From NCBI GenBank assembly GCA_021030905.1, contig JAGFMI010000003.1, positions 1 to 64,000 of the forward strand: DNA of 64,000 bases, given 5' to 3'. Every line of letters starts with the position of its first letter. Position 1 is the first letter of the stretch. The stretch comes from Pyrenula massariospora. Lineage: Eukaryota; Ascomycota; Eurotiomycetes; Pyrenulales; Pyrenulaceae. Of this stretch, positions 48,582-61,553 are shown piece by piece. The position numbers and the translations under genes were made by a program. The notes beneath the pieces were generated by a model that ran no database searches, had not been told where the DNA came from, and saw only the letters and a list, made by a program, of their open reading frames with translations.

Positions 48582-50235
48582 ATGTCAAAAAGATCAATAT
48601 CGGAAGATCACGCCATTTCAGCGCTCAAGGCCGGTGCCCGCCCGCACGGTCCTGTCAATGGGGAAGATCCACCGGCCTTGGACTTCGAGGACGACTTCGA
48701 AGATGAATTTGAGTCCGAAGATGAGATATTTGAGGCTGGTGTGGATGGGCGTCCTGACATCGAGCGGGAAAATGAATCTAAAGGTGCGTCTAAGGATACC
48801 CCGACGCTCTTGCAATTGCACCGCATACTAATTCTCAGCTACTCGTACAGATGCCATGCAGGTAGACTCCCAACCGCCAGCGGGCGCGTCAACTTTTATA
48901 CCTGGCAGATCGCATTTACTCCCGGGTCAATCCCTCACGCCAGATCCCTCAACCTATGAGATGCTTCATAATCTTTCTACACCTTGGCCATGTCTGTCCT
49001 TCTCCATAGTCCGCGATAACCTTGGCTCAAATCGAACATCATATCCAAGAACCATATATGCCGTAGCTGGTACCCAAGCCAGCAGCCAAAAACCCAAAGA
49101 CAATGAGCTCATGATCTTGAAACTTAGTAACCTTTCTAAGATGGAAAAATCCGGCAATGAAACCGACAGCTCCTCAGATGGGGACGAGGACGACGAAACT
49201 TCTTTAGAACCGGTACTAGAATCCCGTTCCATTGGCCTCCCAAGCACTACAAACCGAATACGCGCCTTTCAGCCATCTCCCTCCACACTTTCAGACCCCA
49301 CCGCAATTCCTCAAACAATAATAGCAACCTCCCTCGAACATTCCCCACACATACTCATCCACGACGTTACACCGCATCTGATCTCCCTCTCCACTCCTGG
49401 CCATCCTATCCCTACGAATGCTTCAAAACCACTCTCTTCTCTCCGCATACACCAAACAGAAGGTTACGCTCTCGACTGGGCACCAGCGACCTCTTTCCCC
49501 CTTGGCCGCCTCCTATCGGGAGACAATGTCGGCCATATCTACAGCACGACCCGCACCGAAGGCGGTGGTTTCACAACCGACACCCGCGCCCTCCTCGCCT
49601 TAGACCCCAACTCCCCTAATCCCCCAGCCTCAATCGAAGAACTCCAATGGTCCCCCTCAGAACGCAACATCTTCGCCAGCGCCGGCGCAGACGGCTGCGT
49701 CCGCGTCTGGGACGTGCGCTCCAAGTCCCGGCGGCCCCAGCTCAGCGTCAAAGTCTCGGACACGGATGTGAATGTGATGAGCTGGAGCAAACTGACCACC
49801 TACCTCCTCGCAACCGGAGCTGACGACGGGCGGTGGGGCGTCTGGGACCTACGGCAGTGGAAGCCCGCCACGCCCTCTGCGGCTCCAAGACTCATCGAGG
49901 ACTCGCAGCCCGTCGCGACGTTCCCCTTCCACCGCGCGCCGATCACGAGCATCGAATGGCACCCCTCAGACGACAGCGTCATCGCGGCCGCCTGCGCCGA
50001 CGGCACGGTCACGCTGTGGGATCTCGCCGTGGAGCTAGATGACGAGGAGCAGTACGGCGGTGCGGAGGAGCGGGGCCTGATCGAAGGAGCCGCCGGGGAG
50101 AGGGTGCCTCCGCAGTTGCTCTTCATCCACCACGCGGCGGATGCGAAGGAGGTGCATTGGCACGGGCAGATGCCGGGCGTGGTCATGACGACGGGGGCGG
50201 AGGGTTTCGGGGTGCTCAAGACGATCAGTGTATAA
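48582..50235 (+). CDS. RRB1: Ribosome assembly WD40 protein RRB1 (GRWD1)
   Basis: Exons 48582-48783 and 48851-50235 join (GTGCGT...TACAG) to 528 residues. The N-terminus is acidic (DFEDDFEDEFESEDE), then comes the family's conserved entry segment (YEMLHNLSTPWPCLSFSIVRD). A WD40 propeller fills the C-terminal half, with repeats ending VRVWD, WGVWD and VTLWD. Rrb1 is the dedicated chaperone of ribosomal protein L3 (Rpl3/uL3) and acts in the nucleus in early 60S assembly. The acidic N-terminus fits binding to a basic ribosomal protein. Codon use in the propeller is strongly GC-ending compared with exon 1. It converges with CAND1. High confidence. Confidence 0.95.
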
Positions 50236-50679
50236 CGCGACCATACCTGAAAGCTGGAAGCGGGAGGATGGAAAAGTTTAAGGCGCGCCTTATGATAAGG
50301 TCTTGTATGCGATAGAGGAGCTGGAAATCTTAAAGTCGGGCCTGAAAATGAAGAGTCGATCAATTGACCGAACACGATGCAAATTTACGATTCTAGGGAT
50401 TAGAAGGACGGTATCTACCCTGCAGTTGGCCGAAATAGTTGATATTACTCCGTGTTCTTGCTTCATTCTCGGCGTCTCATCGTACAGTACAAACTGGTAT
50501 GATTCTTGAGCATCATGCATCCATTTCATACGCCTGATCTCCGCACGGCCCTCTGACTTGGTCATCTATGACGAATCGCGGTGCCTCCCCTTCAGGGGCT
50601 CACGTCGCAGAACCACCAGCCTATCATCTATCCAGCGTCATGAACTTTCCCTTTCCCCTTCAAACCTTCAGAGCCCAAC
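50236..50679. other. Convergent intergenic region
   Basis: 3-prime flanks of RRB1 (+) and CAND1 (-). No gene seen. Confidence 0.6.
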
Positions 50680-53600
50680 TCAGCGCCCAGTCTCCACCTC
50701 CCTGATCAGCGCAGCAAAGTCCTTCTTCAACCACTCCAGGTAACCGCGCCACCCCACCACCTCCCCTCCCTCTCCACCGTTCCCAAACCTCCCCTCCAGC
50801 TCCAGCGTCGTCCGAACCACCCCCGCATTTGCCTCCGACATCTTCTCAATCTCCTGCTTGACCGCGGTGTCTTTCGGCTTGCGGCTAAGCACGATCTTGA
50901 ACTGTTCAGCCAGAGGCGTCAGACGGCGGCGCGTCTCGTCGGGGACGATGTTTGCCAAGCGGATCACGAGGAGATTGCAGAGGGTGCGGATGTCGTGGTC
51001 GTCGGTGATGCCGGAGACGATGCGGTCAAAGATGGAGGATAAGGGGAGGACTGCGGCGGTGGGGAGTTCGAGGAGGGCGTAGAAGGTTTCGTAGCAGCTC
51101 TGTCGAAGCAGATAAGATTAGTTTTGAACGATTCGGAGGATGGGAATGGGCAGGCATACCTTGCGAAGGTCTAGACCGTCGTCAACGTCCATTTTGAACG
51201 GGCCATAGGACACGACGCGAATAAGCTCGGGTTTGACCATGGAGTCTCGGAGAATCGTGGGAAGAAATTTCTCAAGCTCCGGAAGGATGAGAGCAGGCTT
51301 ATTGTGGATAGAAGAGTTCAAGGTCGTGACTCCAAGTCGGCGATTTGCGAGATCAGCATCGGAAAGCATGGTAGTCAGTAGTGGGACCATGATGCTCTTC
51401 AACAACGTATTGTATGTATCGCTACTGTCAGTGAGGGTGTATCGGAAAGCGGTAATGACGGTGCCTCGCACGCCTGCATTAGTGTTCTGGAGATAATTCT
51501 GCAGCTGAGGGATATATGTCACGGGCTCGAGGAGAGACAGGCGACCAATACACTCTGCCCCAACAGCGCGATTATCATCCGCATCAGAGGCTACGAACAG
51601 CTTTTCCCATAGCTCATTCGCGAAAGGTGCCACATCCTGAGCGACTTTCTCTTGATGTTGGAGGATCTCACGAAGAGAGTGGAGGAGGAGATAGTCAGCG
51701 CCTGTTCCGCCACCAAGGTCATGGAGAATAAGCGGCAGATACTCTTTGATGTTGCTCGCGCCAGCGCTGCCAAAGGCTACGGCAGCCGTCAATCGCACTT
51801 TGTCAGAATCCGCAGCTAAGCCTTTGACAAAGATATCCGGTGATAATGGGGAACTTGGCCCTAAACGGAAGCCGATCTCCCCGAGAATGGTGATTGTAAG
51901 GCACCGCTGAGAAACACTCTGCTCCCTTTCCAGTTCTTTCTGAAAGTCCTTCACACCTACTGGCATACTAGAGCCCCCGAAAACGGCGAGTGTGCCAATG
52001 GCTTTACCGACGACTGAGGTATCGCCATCGATACCAACTTTTAAGAAATTGTTCATCAGATTTCCGCCAACACCTTGTTCGCCAATCATTTTGACAACAA
52101 GAAGGAATGCTTTTAAAGTGGCGCCTGTGAGTGGCGCCACGACAATGCTGCACAAAGCTTCGATCATCTGCTTGTCAACAAGCTTCGAGGGGTTGCTGGG
52201 AACGACTTTCGCAAGTATTATGAGGGCTGGGGTCAGGAGGTGAAAATCATTCGACGTAAGCAAGGGTAGTAATAAGGAGACGATATCTTGTATCGTTTTT
52301 TTGTCGTACATCGCAGCCGTGACGTTGTTCAAACCTAAGCTTTTCAAGGCATCTAGACAAGAGCCTCTCAAGGATCTGTCAGCTTTGCGTAGATTTGCTC
52401 CAAGTTCGAGGGAGACATCTCGGAGCCAATCTGTGGATAGGTCATTCGTAGATTTAATCCATGGCGCAAGGATTGCGATTGCACGGGCGCTAGGTAGCCT
52501 TGTGGTCTCATTCTTCAGTCGGTCGCTAAGGATACGGAGACCGCTTGCTCGAATTTCTACAGGCAAAAGCTTGGTCGAGGATGTTCGAGCAAGGAGGACA
52601 CCGGCAACAAGGACTGCTTTGTGCCGCACCTCGAGATCGGCGTTGTTGTCTGTAACTTTCTCTAGTACGACTTCAGAGAGTTTCCCAAGCTGCATGGCAT
52701 GATCGTGATCGCCTGATTGTAGTCGTGGCGGAGTCAATGCCTTTATCATTTGCTCAATCGTACCAAGAGCCTCACTTGAGACTTTGAAATTGCGGCCCCG
52801 AGCAGTCGTTGCCACAGCTGGAATTAGTGCCATTAAGAACGGTAAGAGACTGCTGGCGGAATCAGTTTCAGTCACAGCGCTGATTAAAGCAAGTGTTTCG
52901 ATTTGTAGACTGGCGCCAGTAGCCGATCCTGTAGATGTCGAGCTTGCCGTCGCCTGCCCTGTGCCTGAAACTTTCAAGGCGTCTGCTATTGGATCTTCTA
53001 TCTGTTGCAGATGGTCTGCGAGCGCGCCATTCCGAGAAAGTGCCAAGTTTCGCAACAATATCACTGCTCCCTGCTTCAATGACACCGTTGCTTTTCGCCA
53101 CATGGATGTTAGAGCATGAACCAGTTTAGGAGTCAAAGTTGCAATCTCTGTTTGAGGACCTGTTTGAGGAGAGGATGGAACGATCGGTGGACTGGGCTTC
53201 GAATACGCAAGACTTCCCAAGTCCAAATCCTCGAGACTTGCCTCACTATCCTGTCTTCTACGTTTTCGAGAGCCTGAAACTGTACCAGTGGAAGTTGCGG
53301 GAGCCGAAGCGATAGTCGATGCGCTCTTGCGGACAAGGCCGGTGAGACAACCTAAGATTTCGATTTTTACGTTCTCTTCCCGTTCTCGGATGACTCGAGA
53401 AATCAATGCAGGTGCAATGTGCTCGTATAGGGTTTCATTATCCACAAACACATTTCCTGAAACGATCGCGAACAAGACTTTACTGGAGCACCGTCGTACT
53501 TTCCAGCTAACGTCGTCGACATCACTCATCTCTCCTTCGCCATCAAGGTCACCATATTCATCATCGTCATCATCTTCGGTAGCGCTCGTTATGCCGTCGT

Positions 53601-54785
53601 CACTATCATTATCCTCAACTCCCCCCATGTCTTCGTCGTCCTCGGCGGCCACGTTCGGGTCATACCTCAGGAAACGGAGGGCTGCATCTACCGACTCGGC
53701 CATGTATGGCTGCATTTGCGATCCACAGGAGCCAATGATGGCTTCTAAAGTAATCAACGTTGTTTCTCTTAGCTCATCGACCTCAGGATCAGGATCTCTG
53801 CTGTCATCTGTATCTTCAGCCATTTCATCGAATTCGTGTTTTCCCACAGCACTGAGGATAAACGGGGCCAAAGTCTTCAAGTATGGACCAAACTTAGCGG
53901 GAGATGATTTTGCCAATGCACCCAAGGTAGCGATCAGATAGCGTCGATGGACAATAGTTAAATGTGCGCTTCTGAAGCTTTCGATAAGGTCAGACACGAA
54001 TCGACTTAGTTGATCTTCGTCAAGGTACACGGCGAGCACTCCGACAGCAGCCAAAGATCTCTTTTTAACAACGCTTCCTGCTGAAGGACTTTCAATGATC
54101 GTCATTACGCATTTTAAAAGGCCCATCAGCTCCAGTGGTTGTAGCAGTACTCCAAAGCATTTAACTATTTCTATCAGTAAATCAACGGCATCTGCGCTGT
54201 AACCTTTGTCTTTATCAGGGTCGAGCATTCCAACTGTCCCTTTTTGCATCTGCCGCTGGTTTGGTAGAACAGTTCGTCCAATTAGGCGTGGTATGAGGAC
54301 TCTGCTAATAGCCGAATACGCAAATTGTGCCTCCTGGGGCACTTGGCCAGCCGCTTGCGGTTGTGGTAAAGCAGCTACTAATGTCCTTAAAGCTGCGTCA
54401 CGAATGTTACCCGGGACATCACTAGCGCTGGGCTGGAGAGTGGAAAGCTTGTCGAGAAAGGGCGGAAGTGTGTCGTGAGGAACTCGAACACCGAGAGGAC
54501 CCATACTAGAGGGCAATTAGAAGGATCATCCGCAAATAGAGGCAAAACGAACCATTTGAGAGCCTGGTTCTGAACCTCCCCGTGACCGTCATTGAGAGCT
54601 TTGAGCAGACCGTCGACGATTCTTGAAGATGTGTGCGCGTCTGATGTTATGTACGTAGACGCAGGAGAACTCAGTGCATTTGCGAGGTCACTCAGGGACA
54701 TGAAGCGAATGTCAGAGTCTGGGTCGTCGAGCTTCGGTAGGAGCGAAGATACGGTCGCCTGGACTTGAGAGCGATCTCGAGCCAT
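50680..54785 (-). CDS. CAND1: Cullin-associated NEDD8-dissociated protein (CAND1/TIP120)
   Basis: Exons 54785-54553, 54505-51160 and 51099-50680 join to 3,999 bases, 1,332 residues, close to the family norm of 1,230-1,330. The protein is built of HEAT-like helical repeats throughout, starts with LLPKLDDPDSDIRFMSLSDL and ends with the TIP120 domain (FKMDVDDGLDLRK into SCYETFYALLE). An acidic stretch (EDDEDMGGVEDNDSDD and beyond) interrupts the N-terminal third, as in other CAND1 proteins. CAND1 wraps around unneddylated cullin-Rbx1 and exchanges substrate receptors of SCF ubiquitin ligases. A Ser/Thr-rich insert (SSTSTGSATG) lies in the middle. Divergent with the mitochondrial-type protein on the right. 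Confidence 0.95.
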
Positions 54786-55277
54786 GATGAGCGTTTGGAG
54801 ACTCTACTGTAACCTTTCCGAGGTTTACTGAAAGCTCGGTAGAAATCCTCGAGCTTAAAGCTGAAGTGGAGGTTTTGAGGCTGCAGGTGTGGGGCCTAGG
54901 CACCAGGCCGCATTAACGTCACTGTTCCTCCGCAGGCAGCAAGCGGTGACTTTGACTGGAAAGCTCATGTCAAATTGCCGGAAAGCATAGCACGGTGTGA
55001 AAATGTCCACATTTCTCGAGAAATCCTCTGCCCATATGGTCGGCGTGGTGTTAGGGCAGCGGTATTCCAGACGCGGGGTGATTTTCTGCAGCTGAATTGG
55101 AGATGGCTCAGAGGGTCCAAGCTCCGTGACGGCAAGCCACCAGATTATTTCTTCTCCACCCGAGCTTCCCCGTTCCTGACGGATTGACGTGCTTGACATT
55201 GTCCTGGTGCATTATCGTTTTTTTATTTGCCCTCCGGTCTCTCGTTTCTAAAAGTCGAATCCATTGCTCTACCAGAT
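54786..55277. other. Divergent promoter region
   Basis: It separates the start codons of CAND1 (-) and the mitochondrial-type acidic protein (+) and must hold both promoters. No specific motif stands out. Confidence 0.55.
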
Positions 55278-56258
55278 ATGGCACTACCCAGATCGCCTTT
55301 TCTTCTACGGACAGCATTTCGCTCGTCCCCTCGTCCCAGCCTCCGACCAACTTGTCGTGCTGTCTGGCGCCAAACGTCTCGGCGAGCGTACTCGTCTGGG
55401 CATGAGCAACATACGTCTGGTAGCGACCTCCCATGGTCAGCATTTTCAGTCTACGATCCTCTTTGGAAGGAGAAGTTACTAATATGGTAATTGTAGGGCA
55501 ATTGGGTCTGCGGTAGTGTTTTTTCCCTCAGCCGCATGGCTTTGGCAGCAGGGTCCAGAAAAAGGTGCGCACGGCCATGGTGAGGAACACCACGGTGAAG
55601 GCGAGGAAGAGCACCAAGACGGTGGCGAAGAGGAGCAGAAGGATGCTTCAGACGAGGGCGGCGAAGGTGAGGCTAAAGAGGACGGTGGTGAGGAAAAATC
55701 AGATGAAGACAGTAAAGATGGAGGTGAAACCGACTCTCAGGGTGATACGAGCTCCGACGACGAGAGCAATGGCCCTCCGACCCCCGTAAGCAATGATTCC
55801 GAAGATTCCCCAGAGGCGAGCGACGATCTAGGCTCATCGAAAGGCGTTCCTCAAGTAATCGCTCCAGACGAGCAACAGCCCAGTGATGAGACTGGAAAGA
55901 GCGGAAAACCAAAGTCGAAGCTTGACAGGAGACGAGAGGTGAGGACTGCCAATTCCACTGAACCCTTGCGTTGTTTTCGATCTCCACAGTCCCGGTTTAA
56001 TTCTGATGTATCTCGGCAAAATCCTTGTGGGCGAGTGCTGCCAATCTCCGTGATAGCTAGGATTCAGCGCAGAAGCTATCACATACTGACGAGTGGTAGA
56101 ACACGAGCACGGTTTCCGCAGCATACCATCCTGCTTTTTCAGACCCCGAGAAAAGTGAAAAATCTGAAGGCGTTAAGGATACGGCAAAAATCACAGGAAC
56201 GGTGGATGTCTACAGGAAGCCATCATGGAAACAAGAGCCGCCAACAAATGATAAATAA
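55278..56258 (+). CDS. Mitochondrial-type acidic membrane protein, hypothetical
   Basis: The start is the ATG of MALPRSPFLLRTAFR. The first 40 residues are Arg/Ser-rich without acids, a classic mitochondrial presequence. Exon 1 (55278-55435) joins exon 2 at 55497 to give a hydrophobic segment (AIGSAVVFFPSAAWLW), then a long Glu/Asp/Gly region (GEGEEEHQDGGEEEQKDASD). The last exon (56143-56258) encodes a tail ending KITGTVDVYRKP and beyond, which I recall as conserved in uncharacterised ascomycete proteins. The middle is uncertain: exon 2 stays open to 56095, but a likely 51-base intron (GTGAGG...CCACAG, 55938-55988) lies in it, and another may follow. Without the 51-base intron removed the model gives 290 residues. 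Function unknown, probably an inner-membrane protein facing an aqueous compartment. Confidence 0.65.
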
Positions 56259-56683
56259 TGGAAGCATGAAGATTTTATTCAACTATTGGCCCGTCGAAAC
56301 GTAGCCCCTAGAAACTATTCTCGCATGTTGAAATTGTGTACTTTCGTTGTGGACCTGAATTTCGCTTCTTTAAAAGGACACCCTTTCTAATACAGAATAG
56401 ATGATAATCACCAAAAAACCTTTGCAATAACGATATACGACAGGATACGATCAGAGCAATACTCACTGGAAAATCGGGTAATCATCGGACGAATGCAATC
56501 TCCGGATTCGGTCCGCCAGCCGAGATTTATGTGATCTCGCGAATCCTCGTCCTGTCAGATTTGGGATTCGCGCCTGTAATGGTAGATGCAGTACATATTG
56601 AGCGCATTGCCAGCTTCTACCTTCTCATGTAAATATAGATATATCCTTTCCGGATTCTCCGGCATTGCGGACAGCTTGCAGCC
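56259..56683. other. Intergenic, LAG1 promoter side
   Basis: 3-prime flank of the acidic protein and promoter of LAG1. A TATA-like AATATAGATATATCC lies about 55 bases before the LAG1 start codon. No gene. Confidence 0.55.
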
Positions 56684-58073
56684 ATGGCCCGACCTCGGCG
56701 GAAATCTAGTACTTTAGGAGATCCTCGGGGGGATACCAGTGCCCCAGCTTTGACAACATCCGCACGCGCGTTAAGTCCACCGGTAGGTGAACTTTATATT
56801 ATCATATTCATAAGACACAGAAGGCTAATTGCTCCTTCTCAGACCTCTGAAAGATCGCTGAAACCTCATTCGAAAAGACGAAAGGCCCGCTCTCTCCTTC
56901 GGCGATGGAGACAAATCTCCTTCAGACATACATGGCTCAACCCGCTTATCCTTGTTCTCGCAATTCTCGGAGCATATGCTTTTAATCCCAAACCCTCGAA
57001 TCCTTTACATTCCGCGATCTTCCTGTCGTACCCGCTGCCTCCGAAAGAAGATGGTGGCCCTACGATGTACGGCAAAGGCAAAAAAGACCTCAGCTTTGTT
57101 GCTTTCTACACAATTGTTCTTTCCTTCACCCGTGAGTTTCTCATGCAGAGACTCATCCGGCCTATGGCAATCAAAGCGGGTCTAAGATCACGACCAAGGG
57201 TCTATCGATTTATGGAGCAAGTCTACACCGCCATGTACTTTGCAATATTTGGTCCGTTTGGGCTATACGTTATGTCACAAAGCCCGTTGTGGTACTTCGA
57301 GACTCGGCCAATGTTCGAAGGTTTTCCGCATCGTGAACATCCAGGCTTGTTCAAGTTGTATTACCTTCTTCAAGCGAGTTATTGGAACCAGCAAGCGATT
57401 GTTCTGCTCCTCGGACTTGAAAAGCCCAGGAAAGACTACAAGGAGCTGGTTGTCCATCATCTGATCACTTTAGCATTGATTGGACTAAGCTACAGGTTTC
57501 ACTTTGCACACATGGGCCTAGCGGTCTACGTCACTCACGACATTAGTGATTTTTTCCTCGCGGTACGTCTGCTGTTTTTAGAACTCTGTTGTTGGACTAA
57601 GATTTTTCGATCAGACCTCCAAAACATTAAACTACATTGATTCCCCCATAGTTACCCCTTACTTTGTACTGTTCGTCGGCATGTGGACGTATCTTCGACA
57701 TTATCTCAACCTCCGAATCTTATGGTCTACCCTGACCGAGTTCCGGACCGTCGGTCCGTTTGAGCTGAATTGGGAGACCCAACAATACAAGTGCTGGATC
57801 AGTCAATATATCACGTTCGGGCTCCTGGCGAGTCTGCAGGCAGTCAACTTATTCTGGTTGTTCCTCATTATGCGCATCTTGAAAAACTACCTCTTTAAGG
57901 ATGTGATGGCTGACGAGCGGAGTGATGACGAAGGGGATGATGACCTGATTGAGGAAGCAAGCCCAGAAATTTCCAAGAAGACGGAGACAGAGGCCCCGGC
58001 TGTTTCGGTCAACGGTCATGTAATTAGTCACTCAGGGATGAATGGTACCGATGGAGCCAAGAAGCGCCTTTAA
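56684..58073 (+). CDS. LAG1: Ceramide synthase, LAG1/TLC family
   Basis: Exons 56684-56782, 56843-57562 and 57615-58073 join in phase 0 to 425 residues. The TLC domain carries the Lag1 motif with the catalytic His pair at 238-239 ([15 protein letters not shown]), followed by [18 protein letters not shown] and TSKTLNYI across the second intron. There are about seven membrane spans. The enzyme N-acylates sphingoid bases with fatty acyl-CoA in the ER to make (dihydro)ceramide. The N-terminus is basic ([15 protein letters not shown]) and the C-terminus acidic ([15 protein letters not shown]), as in yeast Lag1/Lac1, where the tail is a CK2 target. Filamentous fungi usually have two such enzymes; I cannot tell which this is. 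Confidence 0.93.
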
Positions 58074-59774
58074 AAAGCAGAGTGGACCTACGTTGAAAGC
58101 CCGGTGATGTTTTGAACAGGCCCGCGATACTATTTTTCTGGTACGACTCTTGAGAGATTGTGTATTCGATTGGACAATAGGGCTGCACTACAGGTTTTAA
58201 TCTTGGACCGTCACAGGACGAGAGATACTTTATATATAACGGATAATTGTCATGCATCAGCAAAATTTCCCTCGCAAGCTGCTATATTCTGTCGCACAAC
58301 ATCAGACGGAGCCAGCGGGATTGCAACGTAGCTCGGCTCCAGACCCGATGGGACACAAAGCTCGGAGACTAGGATTACATGGCTCAATATAGTCTGTCTC
58401 GACTTCTCGTAGAAGAACGCCATCTTTTCCCCCTCCTTCGTTTGTATTTGATCGTGACCAGGCTTCGTATACGCACATGCTGCGAAACGCTGACCTGCAG
58501 GTCAAGCAACCATTCAGAGAACGCAAACTTTTGGGCCGTGCGAGTCCTGTCTTTGACACGAATGCTCTGCCGGAGAGTCTGTTTGGACCTTCTGTAGACA
58601 ATTCAAGCTACAGAGAACAATCATGAGTACTGAAGTTCCAACAGCTCCCAGGTCGCGCCGAGTTTGATCTTATCGATCGCAGCCTTGCGATCTGAAAGGC
58701 TTAACTAGCACCGGCGATCCTTCTGCAAGGATAGACTCGGTCCCCACCTCCGTCATGTTTCTCCGACCCCAAGGAGCATCAAGGTTCTTTTGGACCTCAG
58801 CCTCCCAACTAGCATTCATGGCGATGCGGGAAGATCGATCTAGCTTGCTGCTGCCGTCCAAGACAAGCAATCCGACCACATGCTCGTGTCAGGGCCAGAG
58901 AGATGAACTGTCCTGAAACGCTGGGTCCAACGCCAGTTCACATGGCGAGAGAGTTCTTCTTTCTGCGCTATGGGTCAATACTCGGCTATGACGTTTAGCC
59001 CGACCGGGGTGACGAGAAACCTTCATTGGGCGTGGGAAAGACGACGGGGATGCAACGTTGAGAAAGGAGGCGACGCGAATGAGAGATCAGATGGCGGGGG
59101 GTTGAGGTAATTTATCTCTATCCATTACTGGGTTAGGATTCCTGTTATGCATAATATATGCCTTGCTCAAAGGTTGCATTCCAGCGTCGGCCTCTGAGTG
59201 GACCATGCTACCACCAAGCGACCACAAGCGCAACTCGCCACATCGCGGCTCCCGTGGACGAGGTCTTTGAACCGTAACTGGCCATCGCCGGTTTGAACCT
59301 TCCCTCGCTGCTCTTCCTCAGTGCTGGCCCTTTCCTGCTGTGGTCGTTGACCTGCAAACGTGGCAGGACCCCGGCTTTTCCTTATGGAAATCAAACCGTA
59401 TGGGATCCACCTTCCTCCCAATTAACAGTGTCAACATAAAGCCTTCCTTCAAGCTCACCTTCACCTTTACCTTCTTCATTCAACACCCTTCACCACCTTC
59501 TCACCATCCTCGCATTCAGACTTCGAAATCACACAAAGTTATTCATTCCCCTATACATCCCTCGGGATTTTCACTGCTATAACCCCCTTGTTCTGTTCCT
59601 TCATCCCCCAACTTCACGTTACCCTCTTCGGTCACCCGTACGGCTGAGACTGATCGCCTAACCTAAAGCCGTTCGAATTCCTCGCCATCCCAAGCTGCAT
59701 TCACCTTTTCTCTGCTGCAACTTCTGCCTCTACTTTGCATCACCAACGAGCTGCACGAGTAGCTAGCATCCAAA
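58074..59774. other. Long intergenic region before the sugar transporter
   Basis: It holds the LAG1 3-prime flank, one weak coding-like fragment (58670-58885, minus) and the long pyrimidine-rich leader of the transporter (about 59440-59770, rich in CACCTTC-type and CCTTC-type tracts). Such CT-rich leaders are common before highly expressed fungal genes. No complete gene. Confidence 0.55.
58670..58885 (-). pseudogene. Short coding-like fragment
   Basis: About 70 open minus-strand codons with protein-like composition (WEAEVQKNLDAPWGRRN, then EVGTESILAEGSPVLV). A stop lies just upstream and there is no ATG at its beginning; the first is internal (MNASWEAE). I do not recognise it. It may be a gene fragment or chance. 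Confidence 0.22.
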
Positions 59775-61553
59775 ATGCCGCAAATCGGTAACATTTACTT
59801 CATTGCAGCCATCGCCGTCGTCGGCGGTGGTCTGTTTGGTTTTGATATTGCCTCCATGTCTGCCATCATTGCCACCCAGCAGTACCTTTGCTACTTCAAT
59901 CAAGGCAAAGGACCACCAGAGTGCAGCGGCCCACGCTCAGATGTTCAAGGTGGCATCACGGCTGCCATGCCTGGTGGTTCCTTCCTGGGTGCCCTGATCT
60001 CGGGCTATCTTTCTGACTGGCTCGGACGCAAGCGTTCAATCCAGGTTGGTTCGGTCATCTGGTAAGCAAGTTCAGTTACGGTAAAGAAAATCCATATACT
60101 GATGTGAAATCTAGGTGGATTGGCAGTGCCGTCATCTGTGCTGCTCAGAATATTCCCATGCTCATCGTCGGCCGGCTCATCAACGGTTTCGCTGTCGGTA
60201 TTTGCTCTGCCCAAGTACCTGTCTACATCTCAGAGCTTGCCCCTCCTTCCAAGCGTGGTCGTTTCGTTGGAGCTCAGCAATGGGCCATCACCTGGGGTAT
60301 CATGATTCTGGTAAGCCGAAGTCGTCGAGTTTACTATTAAAATTTCTCTGCTCACTGGTGCAGTTTTACGTCAGCTATGGTACTTCACACATCAAAGGCA
60401 CAGCTTCCTTCCGGATTCCATGGGGTGTTCAGATGGTTCCTGGTATCTTCCTCTTCTTCGGCCTTCTCTTCCTTCCCGAATCCCCACGATGGTTGGCGCG
60501 AAACGATCGCTGGGAGGAATGTCATGCAGTTCTTACTCTTGTCCACGGACAAGGCGACCCGAACTCTCCCTTTGTGTCCAAGGAATATTCCGAAATCAAG
60601 GACATGTGCGAATTTGAACGCCGCAATGCCGACGTGACCTACCTTGAGTTGCTGAAGCCCAACATGATCAACCGTACTCACATTGGTGTTTTCACCCAGA
60701 TCTGGTCCCAGTTAACTGGAATGAACGTCATGATGTACTATATCACATATGTGTTCACAATGGCTGGCTTAGAGGGGAACGCCTTGTTGGTCTCGTCCTC
60801 CATCCAGTATGTCATCAATGTCGGGATGACAGTCCCTGCATTGCTTTACATTGACCGCTGGGGCCGTCGACCTACCCTTCTGATTGGTGCTGCGTGCATG
60901 GCTATTTTCCTTTACATCAATGGTGCCGTTCTCGGTGGTAAGGGAGTCTACCAGCCTAACGGCATCGACAACATCAAAGCCGCCTCCACAAAGGTCACCG
61001 GTTCAGCTTCTAAAGCTGTCATTGCCTCCTCGTATTTGTTTGTAGCCTCATACGCGATATCTTGGGGCCCGGCCAGCTGGATTTACCCACCGGAGCTTTA
61101 TCCACTCAGAGTTCGTGGAAAGGCAGTAGCCTTAGCTACGGCTGCAAACTGGTAAGTCTCCTATTAATCATAAAGCTTAACGCGTACGTCAAGAATTCCA
61201 CTAAGCATGTCTTCAGGGCTTTTAACTTTGCGCTGGGCTACTTTACACCTCCAGCCTTTGTCAACATCCAGTGGAGAACATACATCGTATTTGCCGTGTT
61301 CTGCACTGCCATGCTCGTACATACTTTCTTCATGTTCCCAGAGACGGCTGGCAAGACTTTGGAAGAGGTCGAGGACATGTTCACTGATCCGCACGGACCT
61401 CCACACATTGGCACACTAGCCTGGAAGACGCACAACACTCGCAAGCATATTCTTGATGTTGAGAGGCAGGGCAACTTGGCCAGCGAAGGCAAAGTGAATG
61501 ACTACGATGTTGCTGAGAAGCAGGTTGAGCGCACCTCGAGCGGCGAGAATTAG
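59775..61553 (+). CDS. MFS hexose/monosaccharide transporter
   Basis: Four exons (59775-60061, 60115-60310, 60364-61151, 61217-61553) join to 535 residues with twelve predicted membrane spans. The sugar porter signatures are present: GGGLFGFDIASMSAI in span 1, SDWLGRKRS after span 2, GRLINGFAVGICSAQVPVY, PESPRWLARNDRWEE before the central loop, WSQLTGMNVMMYY (the QLTG sugar-binding motif), DRWGRRP and PETAGKTLEE near the C-terminus. The sequence is close to the plasma-membrane glucose/xylose carriers of filamentous ascomycetes (MstC-like), a family that symports hexose with protons. No long sensor-type C-terminal tail is present, so it is a carrier and not an Rgt2/Snf3 sensor. Exact substrate is inferred. 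Confidence 0.93.

Noticed and set aside
50236-50679. Small genes between RRB1 and CAND1
   Set aside because: Open frames are short and random in composition; the space is explained by two converging 3-prime flanks.
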